From Paracoccaceae bacterium (lineage in GTDB: Bacteria; Pseudomonadota; Alphaproteobacteria; Rhodobacterales; Rhodobacteraceae): 5,203 bases of DNA. The DNA lies in assembly GCA_020441345.1 (NCBI GenBank), contig JAGRMK010000193.1, positions 1 to 5,203 on the forward strand, given 5' to 3'. Every line of letters begins with the position of its first letter. Positions within the stretch are counted from its first letter, which is position 1. The notes beneath the pieces were generated by a model. It was not told the origin of the DNA. It saw nothing but the letters and a program-made list of their open reading frames with translations, and searched no databases. The translations under genes were made by a program, and so were the position numbers. Below, in pieces: positions 1 through 5,203 of the stretch.

Positions 1-292
1 CGCCCTCCGCCCAATCCGCTGTATAGACGCCCGGTGCTCCATCCAGCGCGTCAACACACAACCCACTGTCATCGGACAAGGCGACGAGGCCTGTGGCTTT
101 TGCTGCGGCATGGGCCTTGATCCGGGCGTTTCCGACAAAACTGTCCTCGGTTTCGTCTGGTTCCGGCAATCCCATGTCACCCGCCGAAACCACAGAAACC
201 CCATGCGGCTCCAGCAGCGCGCGCATCTCATCCAGCTTTCCGCGATTATGGGTCGCGAACAGAATCCTGTCGCCCGAAAGCCGACGAGTCAT
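1..292 (-). CDS. rdgB: RdgB/HAM1-family XTP/dITP pyrophosphatase, 5' part (3' end outside window)
   Basis: RdgB hydrolyses non-canonical purine triphosphates (XTP, dITP, ITP) to the monophosphate and pyrophosphate in the cytoplasm, keeping deaminated bases out of DNA and RNA. Reading from the ATG at 292-290 gives 97 codons before the window ends, about half of a usual protein of roughly 200 residues. Visible family marks are the N-terminal nucleotide-binding loop ATHNRGK (residues 13-19), an acidic DETEDSF segment with Glu47 aligning to the metal-site glutamate of E. coli RdgB, the FVGNARIKAHAAA helix, and SDDSGL (73-78), whose Asp75 matches the catalytic aspartate. LDGAPGVYTA (83-92) is also typical. 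The start overlaps the rph stop as ATGA and has an AAGAGG ribosome site six bases upstream, so it is probably co-transcribed and translationally coupled with rph. The gene is intact as far as seen; the C-terminal half, including the specificity loop, cannot be judged. Identification is by recalled family sequence, not by a search. Confidence 0.95.
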   Translation of the reverse strand, partial: MTRRLSGDRILFATHNRGKLDEMRALLEPHGVSVVSAGDMGLPEPDETEDSFVGNARIKAHAAAKATGLVALSDDSGLCVDALDGAPGVYTADWAEG

Positions 293-999
293 ACGGCGCC
301 TCTTTGCGCTTCGACCAGGGCTTCGACGCCTTTCCCCGCAAGATCCAGCATCGTGGTAAGCTCGCCGCGTCCGAATACGCTTGCCTCACCCGACATCTGA
401 ACCTCGACCATACGCCCGTCGCCCAACATAACGAAATTCCCGTCAACCCCGGCCGCACTGTCTTCGGCATAATCGAGGTCAAGAACCGGCTGACCGGCAT
501 AGATCCCACAGGAAACCGCCGCGACATGCCCGATGATCGGATCCGTGGTGATGACGCCGGCTTTCAAGAGCGTGTTGATAGCCAGGCGCAACGCGACCCA
601 GCCCCCCGTGATCGCCGCACAGCGGGTGCCGCCATCCGCCTGGATCACATCGCAGTCCACCGTGATCTGTCGCTCTCCCAACGCCGATCTGTCGATTCCG
701 GCGCGCAGGGACCGACCTATAAGGCGTTGAATTTCAACAGTTCTGCCGCCTTGCTTGCCCTGTGCGGCCTCGCGCCGGTTGCGCGTGTTGGTGGCTCTTG
801 GCAGCATTCCGTATTCTGCCGTGACCCAGCCAAGGCCGGTGTTGCGCAAGAACGGGGGCGTGCGGTCCTCGATTGAGGCGGAACAAAGCACCTGCGTGTC
901 ACCAACCTTGATCAGACATGACCCTTCTGCATGTCGCATCACGCCGGTTTCGATTGAAACCGACCGCATTTCGTCTAGTTTTCTTCCCGAGGGGCGCAT
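289..999 (-). CDS. rph: Ribonuclease PH (tRNA 3'-processing phosphorolytic exonuclease)
   Basis: RNase PH trims nucleotides 3' of the CCA end of tRNA precursors, using phosphate as attacking group and releasing nucleoside diphosphates. It works as a ring of six subunits in the cytoplasm. The 236-residue protein matches the usual length of about 238 and stays co-linear with E. coli Rph, as far as I recall that sequence. Visible signatures are MRPSGR at the N-terminus, HAEGS (23-27), GWVTAEYGMLPRAT (57-70), GKQGGRTVEIQRLIGR (81-96) with the phosphate-site Arg86, DCDVIQADGGTR (115-126) with Thr125/Arg126, and DLDYAEDSAAGVD (174-186) carrying the metal/catalytic acids Asp180 and Asp186. All key residues are present, so it should be active, unlike the frameshifted rph of E. 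coli K-12. The start is set by the canonical MRPxGR opening and an AAAAGGA ribosome site seven bases upstream. It is the first gene of a leftward unit with rdgB and is divergent from hrcA. Confidence 0.98.
   Translation of the reverse strand: MRPSGRKLDEMRSVSIETGVMRHAEGSCLIKVGDTQVLCSASIEDRTPPFLRNTGLGWVTAEYGMLPRATNTRNRREAAQGKQGGRTVEIQRLIGRSLRAGIDRSALGERQITVDCDVIQADGGTRCAAITGGWVALRLAINTLLKAGVITTDPIIGHVAAVSCGIYAGQPVLDLDYAEDSAAGVDGNFVMLGDGRMVEVQMSGEASVFGRGELTTMLDLAGKGVEALVEAQRGAV
299..304 (-). promoter_or_regulatory. Ribosome binding site for rdgB, inside the rph 3' end
   Basis: The minus strand reads AAGAGG, six bases before the rdgB ATG. It lies within the last codons of rph and supports the ATG at 292 over any internal start. 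Its placement means ribosomes finishing rph terminate directly on this start. Confidence 0.7.
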
Positions 1000-1006
1000 G
1001 TCCGGA

Positions 1007-1013
1007 TCCTTTT
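1007..1013 (-). promoter_or_regulatory. Ribosome binding site for rph
   Basis: The minus strand reads AAAAGGA, seven bases before the ATG at 999-997. It is a good Shine-Dalgarno match and fixes the start at the conserved MRPSGR N-terminus. Confidence 0.75.
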
Positions 1014-1035
1014 CTGACTATGGTTCCAGATACAC

Positions 1036-1046
1036 GCGCACTGCGC
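1036..1046. repeat. Short perfect inverted repeat GCGCA-C-TGCGC in the divergent promoter region
   Basis: Two 5-bp arms flank a single central base. It falls between the proposed leftward -35 (1051-1056) and -10 (1027-1032) boxes of rph, where a regulator could bind. Such a short GC-rich palindrome could easily be chance in this genome, and it does not resemble CIRCE. Confidence 0.3.
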
Positions 1047-1089
1047 TTTGTTGCAACCGGATGAAAACCCGAATCACATACGGCGATAA

Positions 1090-2163
1090 ATGTCCACTGT
1101 TCCTCCGAAACCGACGCTACAGGACCTGAATGACCGCACGCGCGAGGTTTTTCGCCGTGTCGTCGAATCCTATCTGCAAACGGGCATTCCGGTCGGGTCG
1201 CGCACGCTCACGCGCGACTTCAGCGAAGGCATTTCTGCCGCCACGATCCGCAATGTGATGCAGGATCTCGAACATCTCGGCCTGCTCGAAAGCCCCCATG
1301 TTTCGGCAGGGCGGGTACCGACGCAAACCGGGCTGCGTCTTTTCGTGGATGCCTTGCTCGAGGTCGATCCCGTCACGGCCTCGGATCGGCAGATGCTCGA
1401 AGCGACCCGGATGAGCAATGAGCGCGATCTGAACGCGATGCTCGACAACGTCGGAAACGCCCTGTCATTGATCACCAAAGGTGCAAGTCTTGTCCTGACC
1501 CCAAAGCACGAAGCGCCGATCCGGCACATAGAGTTCGTTCCGATTGCCGCTGACCGGGCGCTGGTGGTCCTGGTTTTCGCCGATGGGCAGGTTGAAAACC
1601 GCGTTTTCCGGCCTCCGCAGGGACTTTTGCACGCGTCCCTCCGTGAAGCGGTGAATTTCATCAACGCCTTCGCCTCGGGTCTGACCCTGTCTGAATTGCG
1701 CGCCCGGCTGCGCAAGGAAATCAAGCAACGCCGGCAAGAAATCGACACGATTGCCGGCGATCTTGTCGAGCGCGGCATGGCGATCTGGGAGGATGACGGC
1801 GAACATATCGAACGTCTGATCGTGCGCGGTCGGGCTAATCTTCTGGAACAGGCCGATACCGACAGTCTCGCCAGGATCCGCGAGCTCTTCGATGATCTGG
1901 AGCGCAAGCGCGATATCGCCGAAGTTCTTGACCTGACAGAGCGCGGCGAGGGGGTGCGCATTTTCATCGGTGCAGAGAACAAGCTTTTTTCACTAACGGG
2001 TTCCACTTTGGTGGTTTCTCCCTATATGAACGCCGACAGCAAGATCATCGGTGCGGTCGGCGTGATTGGTCCCACCCGACTCAATTATGGGCGGATCGTT
2101 CCGATTGTCGACTATACCGCACAACTGGTCGGTCGCATGTTGACCGACATCGGGTCTGAGTAA
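1090..2163 (+). CDS. hrcA: HrcA, heat-inducible transcription repressor
   Basis: HrcA is a dimeric repressor that binds the CIRCE inverted repeat, classically ahead of groESL, and is kept active by the GroEL chaperonin. The 357-residue protein is close to the usual 340-360. An N-terminal winged-helix region (about 10-90) contains PVGSRTLTRDF (34-44), ISAATIRNVMQDLEHLGLL (48-66) and the wing SPHVSAGRVPTQTGLRLFVD (68-87), all highly characteristic. A GAF-like core with dimerisation insert follows, ending in the family hallmark GAVGVIGPTRLNYGRIVPIV (321-340) and DYTAQLVGRML (341-351). A TAA codon lies in frame directly before the ATG (1087-1089), so no upstream start is possible, and the next in-frame ATG (codon 57) would cut the DNA-binding domain. 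There is no clear Shine-Dalgarno sequence ahead of this ATG. It is followed 12 bp later by grpE, almost certainly in one operon. No frameshift or missing motif is seen. Confidence 0.98.
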   Translation: MSTVPPKPTLQDLNDRTREVFRRVVESYLQTGIPVGSRTLTRDFSEGISAATIRNVMQDLEHLGLLESPHVSAGRVPTQTGLRLFVDALLEVDPVTASDRQMLEATRMSNERDLNAMLDNVGNALSLITKGASLVLTPKHEAPIRHIEFVPIAADRALVVLVFADGQVENRVFRPPQGLLHASLREAVNFINAFASGLTLSELRARLRKEIKQRRQEIDTIAGDLVERGMAIWEDDGEHIERLIVRGRANLLEQADTDSLARIRELFDDLERKRDIAEVLDLTERGEGVRIFIGAENKLFSLTGSTLVVSPYMNADSKIIGAVGVIGPTRLNYGRIVPIVDYTAQLVGRMLTDIGSE

Positions 2164-2166
2164 GAC

Positions 2167-2172
2167 GAGGAA
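2167..2172 (+). promoter_or_regulatory. Ribosome binding site for grpE
   Basis: GAGGAA lies in the 12-bp hrcA-grpE gap, with GAGG five bases before the ATG at 2176. It confirms the grpE start and contrasts with the missing site at hrcA. Confidence 0.75.
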
Positions 2173-2175
2173 GAC

Positions 2176-2733
2176 ATGGCAGAGCCACAAGAACAGTCGG
2201 CAGCAGCGCAGGCCGAGACGACGATCGAAGAGATGGAGCAAATGGATCCGCTTGCGGTCCTCGAAGAGGCACAGGCCGCCTTCGAACAGGAACGCAATGA
2301 AATGCGCGATCGCCTGATGCGCGCGCTTGCCGATCTGGAAAACAGCCGCAAACGCGGTGAGAAAGACCGACGCGAAGCTGCGATGTATGGCGGCACCAAG
2401 CTCGCCCGCGATCTGTTGCCGGTCTACGACAACCTCAACCGGGCCTTGTCGCTGGTCGATGAGGAAATGCAGGCCCGTGCGAAGGGTCTGGTCGAAGGAC
2501 TGGAACTGACCCTGCGCGAGCTGACCAATATTTTCGCCCGCCACGGAATCGAAAAGATCAGCCCTGCGCCGGGCGATACCTTCGACCCGCATATGCATGA
2601 AGCAATGTTCGAGGCTCCTGTGCCGAATTTCGTCGCGGGACAGATCATTCAGGTTCTGGGCGACGGATTCCGCCTGCACGACCATCTGTTACGCCCGGCG
2701 CAGGTCGGTGTCTCGTCTACGCCCGCCGGCTGA
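2176..2733 (+). CDS. grpE: GrpE, nucleotide exchange factor of DnaK
   Basis: GrpE dimers open the DnaK (Hsp70) nucleotide cleft to release ADP, resetting the DnaK-DnaJ folding cycle in the cytoplasm; the long helices also act as a thermosensor. The 185-residue product is of normal size. An acidic, Glu/Gln-rich N-terminal segment (1-30) leads into a long predicted coiled coil (about 30-70). Next come RDLLPVYDNLNRAL (78-91), a family hallmark in the helical bundle, and LTNIFARHGIEKISP (116-130). The C-terminal beta wing that contacts DnaK carries GDTFDPHMHEAM (133-144) and GFRLHDHLLRPAQVGVS (164-180). The start is supported by a GAGGAA ribosome site. It is the second gene of the hrcA operon; dnaK and dnaJ are not in the window. 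The 3' end faces mutS with only 9 bp between stop codons and no evident terminator. Confidence 0.97.
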   Translation: MAEPQEQSAAAQAETTIEEMEQMDPLAVLEEAQAAFEQERNEMRDRLMRALADLENSRKRGEKDRREAAMYGGTKLARDLLPVYDNLNRALSLVDEEMQARAKGLVEGLELTLRELTNIFARHGIEKISPAPGDTFDPHMHEAMFEAPVPNFVAGQIIQVLGDGFRLHDHLLRPAQVGVSSTPAG

Positions 2734-2742
2734 TCGGCCCGT
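2734..2742. other. Convergent grpE / mutS junction without a recognisable terminator
   Basis: Only nine bases separate the grpE TGA (2731-2733) from the mutS TAA (read leftward at 2745-2743). A weak 4-bp stem GCCG (2725-2728) / CGGC (2735-2738) with a six-base loop spans the grpE stop, but no T-run follows on either strand. Termination must be Rho-dependent or lie inside the opposite gene, so the two transcripts probably overlap at their 3' ends. Confidence 0.5.
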
Positions 2743-5203
2743 TTACTCCGGCAACAGGTCGCGCAGCTCGTATACCAGGGCAAGCGCCTCTCTCGGCGAC
2801 AGCGTGTCGGGGTGAACCTCCGACAGCTTCGCTTCAACCGCCGAGGGTTTCGGCGTCGCTGTTCTGGGTGCGGTTTTCATCTGGGCCGCGAACAACGGCA
2901 GATCATCGATCAGGGTCTTGGCGCCGCGCTGCCCCTGATCGCCCCGTTCCAGCATGTCCAGCACTTCGCGCGCCCGCGTGATCACCGCGTCGGGCAACCC
3001 GGCCAGCCGCGCTACCTGAACGCCATAGGACCGGTCCGCCGCGCCCTTGCGCACCTCGTGCATGAACACGACCTCTCCCTCCCACTCGCGCACTGTGACC
3101 GTTGCGTTTTCGGCGCCGTCCAGCCGGTCGGCGAGGGCGGTCATCTCGTGGTAATGGGTCGCGAACAGCGCGCGGCAGTGGTTGACGCCGTGCAGATGTT
3201 CCAGAACCGACCAGGCAATCGACAACCCGTCATAGGTTGCCGTGCCGCGACCGATTTCATCCAGAATGACAAAAGCCCGGTCCCCTGCCTGATTGAGGAT
3301 CGCGGCCGTTTCGACCATTTCGACCATGAAGGTCGATCGTCCCCGCGCCAGATCGTCCGAGGCACCGACCCGGCTGAACACCTGATCGACGCGACCGATA
3401 TGGGCTGCGCGGGCCGGGACGAACCCCCCCGCCTGTGCCAGGATCGCGATCAGAGCGTTTTGCCGCAGAAAGGTCGATTTACCGGCCATGTTCGGGCCTG
3501 TCACCAGCCAAAGCGCCGCGCCGTTCTCTCTGGGTGTCAGGTCGAGGTTATTGGCGACAAAGGGTTGCCCCGCCTTGGCCAGCGACGCCTCGACCACCGG
3601 GTGCCGCCCTGCTTCGACCTGGAAATCCCGGCTGTCGTCCACCACGGGCCGGCACCAGTCGCCAGCCCGCGCCAGATCGGCAAAGGCAGCGGTAACATCG
3701 ATATCCGCCAACGCCCGGGCGGCAGCGTGGATCGGCCCGGCCTCGGCTAGAACCGCGGCGCGCATGTCCTCGAAAATCCGCTTTTCGATTTCCAGTGCAC
3801 GTGACCCGGCGTTGAGGATGCGGGTCTCCAGTTCCGACAGTTCCAGCGTCGTGAAGCGCACCTGATTGGCCGTGGTCTGGCGGTGCATGAACCGTTCGTT
3901 CAGCGGCGCGGAGAGCATCTTGTCCGCATGGGTCGCGGTGGTTTCGATGAAATACCCCAGCACATTGTTGTGCTTGATCTTCAAAGAGGCAATGCCGGTG
4001 TCGCGCGCATAATCGGCCTGCATCCGGGCAATCACGCTGCGCCCCTCATCGCGCAACTCGCGGGCGGCATCCAGATCGCCGTCGACACCCGAGGCCACGA
4101 AACCCCCGTCGCGCGCCAACAGCGGCGGTTCGGAGACCAGCCGCTCTTCCAGCAACGACGCCAGACCTTCGTGCCCGACCAGTGCCATCGCCGCGTTTTC
4201 CAGAACCTGCGGCACAGGCGCGGCCCCCAGCAGCGCGGCCAGTTCGGCGGCCCCCAGCAGCCCGGCGCGCAGCATCGCCAGATCCCGCGGCCCGCCGCGT
4301 TCCAGTGCCAGCCGCGACAGGGCACGGTCGATATCGGGCACCTGTTTCAACGCCGCGCGCAGATCGGCGCGCAGCCGGTCGCTGGCCACCAGGGTCTCGA
4401 CCGCTGCCAAACGCGCCGCGATCACCGTCAGATCGCAGGATGGGCTGGAGATCCGCCGTTCCAACAGGCGGGCCCCTGCGGCCGTGATGGTCTTGTCGAT
4501 TGCCGCCAGCAACGAGCCTTCGCGCCCCCCGGCCAGGGCCTGTGTCAGTTCCAGATTGCGCCGGGTCGCCGCATCGATCTGCATCACCGCCCCTGCGTTT
4601 TCGCGCACGGGCGGCCGAAGCAGGGGCATGCGGCCCTTTTGCGTCATCTCCAGGTAATCGACCAGCGCGCCCAGTGCCGAAAGATCCGCCCGGTCGAAGG
4701 TTCCGAACCCGTCCAGCGTCGACACCGCGAACACCGCGCAGAGCCGTTTGGCACCATTCGCGCTGTCGAAACTCGCGCGTCCCCGCTCTGCCAGCGCGAT
4801 GCCCATTTCCTCGGCCAGCGCGCGCAGATCGCCGGCCAGATCGCCCGGAACCACCAGTTCCCGTACCCCCAGCCGCGCCAGTTCCGGCGCCAGCCGCACG
4901 CGCGGGCAGGGCATCACCCGCAATTCCCCGGTCGAAATATCCGCCCAGGCCAGCGCCGACTCGCCCCGCACATCGCCCCAGGCCGCCAGGAAATTGTGCC
5001 GGCGCGGTTCCAGCAGCGTGTCCTCGGTCAGCGTGCCCGGTGTCACCAGGCGCACCACATCGCGCTGCACGACCGATTTCGATCCCCGTTTCTTGGCTTC
5101 TGCGGGATCTTCCATCTGCTCGGCGATGGCCACGCGAAACCCCTTGCGGATCAGGTTCAGCAAATACCCTTCGGCGGCATGCACCGGCACCCCGCACATC
5201 GGG
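2743..5203 (-). CDS. mutS: DNA mismatch repair ATPase MutS (N-terminus outside window)
   Basis: MutS recognises mismatches and small loops and then, as an ATP-bound sliding clamp, recruits MutL. The visible 819 codons open at PMCGVPVHAAEGYL, aligning to about residue 67 of E. coli MutS, so roughly 70 residues are missing, including the Phe-X-Glu mismatch-reading motif. The first visible Met is internal, not the start. Counting from it: rest of domain I (1-55, AIAEQMEDP, VTPGT), connector (about 60-190), core with IDAATRRNLELTQALAGG (208-225), lever/clamp to about 510, and ATPase domain with Walker A GPNMAGKST (568-576), signature loop DDLARGRSTFMVEM (615-628), Walker B VILDEIGRGT (644-653) and FATHYHE (679-685). 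The tail has a DLPLF peptide (766-770) and the SPREALALVYELRDL helix (801-815) typical of the oligomerising C-terminus. All ATPase motifs are intact. The full protein would be near 890 residues, slightly longer than E. coli's 853. Its promoter lies beyond the right edge. Confidence 0.98.
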   Translation of the reverse strand, partial: PMCGVPVHAAEGYLLNLIRKGFRVAIAEQMEDPAEAKKRGSKSVVQRDVVRLVTPGTLTEDTLLEPRRHNFLAAWGDVRGESALAWADISTGELRVMPCPRVRLAPELARLGVRELVVPGDLAGDLRALAEEMGIALAERGRASFDSANGAKRLCAVFAVSTLDGFGTFDRADLSALGALVDYLEMTQKGRMPLLRPPVRENAGAVMQIDAATRRNLELTQALAGGREGSLLAAIDKTITAAGARLLERRISSPSCDLTVIAARLAAVETLVASDRLRADLRAALKQVPDIDRALSRLALERGGPRDLAMLRAGLLGAAELAALLGAAPVPQVLENAAMALVGHEGLASLLEERLVSEPPLLARDGGFVASGVDGDLDAARELRDEGRSVIARMQADYARDTGIASLKIKHNNVLGYFIETTATHADKMLSAPLNERFMHRQTTANQVRFTTLELSELETRILNAGSRALEIEKRIFEDMRAAVLAEAGPIHAAARALADIDVTAAFADLARAGDWCRPVVDDSRDFQVEAGRHPVVEASLAKAGQPFVANNLDLTPRENGAALWLVTGPNMAGKSTFLRQNALIAILAQAGGFVPARAAHIGRVDQVFSRVGASDDLARGRSTFMVEMVETAAILNQAGDRAFVILDEIGRGTATYDGLSIAWSVLEHLHGVNHCRALFATHYHEMTALADRLDGAENATVTVREWEGEVVFMHEVRKGAADRSYGVQVARLAGLPDAVITRAREVLDMLERGDQGQRGAKTLIDDLPLFAAQMKTAPRTATPKPSAVEAKLSEVHPDTLSPREALALVYELRDLLPE
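2890..2904 (-). other. Candidate sliding-clamp-binding peptide DLPLF in the MutS tail
   Basis: Codons for DLPLF sit in the linker between the ATPase domain and the C-terminal helix. The peptide resembles the bacterial beta-clamp-binding consensus QL(S/D)LF, and E. coli MutS has a clamp motif, QMSLL, in the equivalent tail region. The first position is Asp rather than Gln, which weakens the match. Confidence 0.5.
4219..4261. repeat. 15-bp perfect direct repeat within mutS, 27-bp period
   Basis: The sequence GCGGCCCCCAGCAGC occurs at 4220-4234 and again at 4247-4261. The 27-bp period keeps frame and encodes LLGAA twice, nine residues apart (314-318 and 323-327 of the visible MutS), in a helical, alanine-rich part of the core. 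It may be a small in-frame duplication or simply codon bias on similar helix sequence. Confidence 0.5.

Larger units (their letters stand above)
1000..1089. promoter_or_regulatory. Divergent rph / hrcA intergenic promoter region
   Basis: These 90 bp are the only space between two divergently transcribed units, so promoters for both should lie here or just inside the flanking genes. The self-complementary hexamer TTGCAA at 1051-1056 resembles a -35 box on both strands. Rightward, a weak TCACAT (1074-1079) follows after 17 bp. Leftward, TATCTG (1032-1027) follows after 18 bp. Both -10 candidates match the consensus poorly (about three of six). I see no copy of the CIRCE operator (TTAGCACTC with an inverted GAGTGCTAA) and no convincing heat-shock sigma-factor (RpoH) site. 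That a promoter region is here follows from gene layout; the exact boxes are a guess. Confidence 0.5.

Noticed and set aside
304..876. 190-codon open frame on the plus strand, antisense to rph
   Set aside because: It lies wholly within the well-supported rph gene on the other strand and its translation shows no recognisable family. Long antisense frames are common in GC-rich genes.
1170..2685. Long minus-strand frames opposite hrcA and grpE (including 1170-2006 and 1993-2685)
   Set aside because: Both strands' codon structure is explained by hrcA and grpE. The antisense products are low-complexity (Ser/Arg-rich) or unrecognisable.
2725..2738. GCCG/CGGC hairpin as an intrinsic terminator for grpE
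   Set aside because: The stem is only four base pairs and no T-run follows on either strand.
2812..3750. 312-codon open frame on the plus strand across the mutS ATPase region
   Set aside because: It is antisense to the most conserved part of MutS, including Walker A and B, and its product is not recognisable.
4046..5197. 383-codon open frame on the minus strand in another frame of mutS
   Set aside because: It overlaps mutS in the same direction, and its Gly/Arg/Ala-rich translation is typical of a frame-shifted reading of GC-rich coding DNA. The mutS frame carries all the family motifs here.
5197..5199. ATG at the right edge as the mutS start codon
   Set aside because: The open frame continues to the window edge with the conserved Pro of the PMxGxPxH motif, and the mismatch-recognition N-terminus would be missing. 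This is an internal Met in a gene cut by the window.

Overview
This window looks like ordinary chromosomal housekeeping DNA from an alphaproteobacterium, most likely of the Rhodobacteraceae/Roseobacter type. That placement is inferred from the GC-rich coding style, the sequence character of the proteins and the rdgB-rph / hrcA-grpE gene order; no search was run. I found no mobile elements, CRISPR arrays, tRNA or rRNA genes, and nothing I would call a new system.

Layout: two leftward genes occupy positions 1-999. They are rph (RNase PH, complete), followed by the 5' part of rdgB (XTP/dITP pyrophosphatase, cut by the window's left edge). Their reading frames overlap by four bases (ATGA). A 90-bp intergenic region (1000-1089) separates rph from the rightward pair hrcA (heat-shock repressor) and grpE (DnaK nucleotide exchange factor), so it should hold divergent promoters. 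grpE then converges on mutS (DNA mismatch repair ATPase), which runs leftward from beyond the right edge and stops only 9 bp from the grpE stop. The only intergenic stretches are 1000-1089, 2164-2175 and 2734-2742, so no gene-free region exceeds 300 bp.

Function: hrcA-grpE is a short protein-folding stress operon (repressor plus DnaK co-chaperone), with dnaK/dnaJ and groESL elsewhere. rph and rdgB join RNA 3'-end processing with removal of deaminated purine nucleotides. mutS handles replication errors and is transcribed separately towards the stress operon. The points most worth a second look are regulatory: how hrcA is translated without a visible Shine-Dalgarno sequence, the compact divergent promoter with a self-complementary TTGCAA box, the absence of a recognisable CIRCE operator, and the tight convergent grpE/mutS junction. 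In MutS, a DLPLF peptide in the C-terminal tail looks like a sliding-clamp-binding motif.
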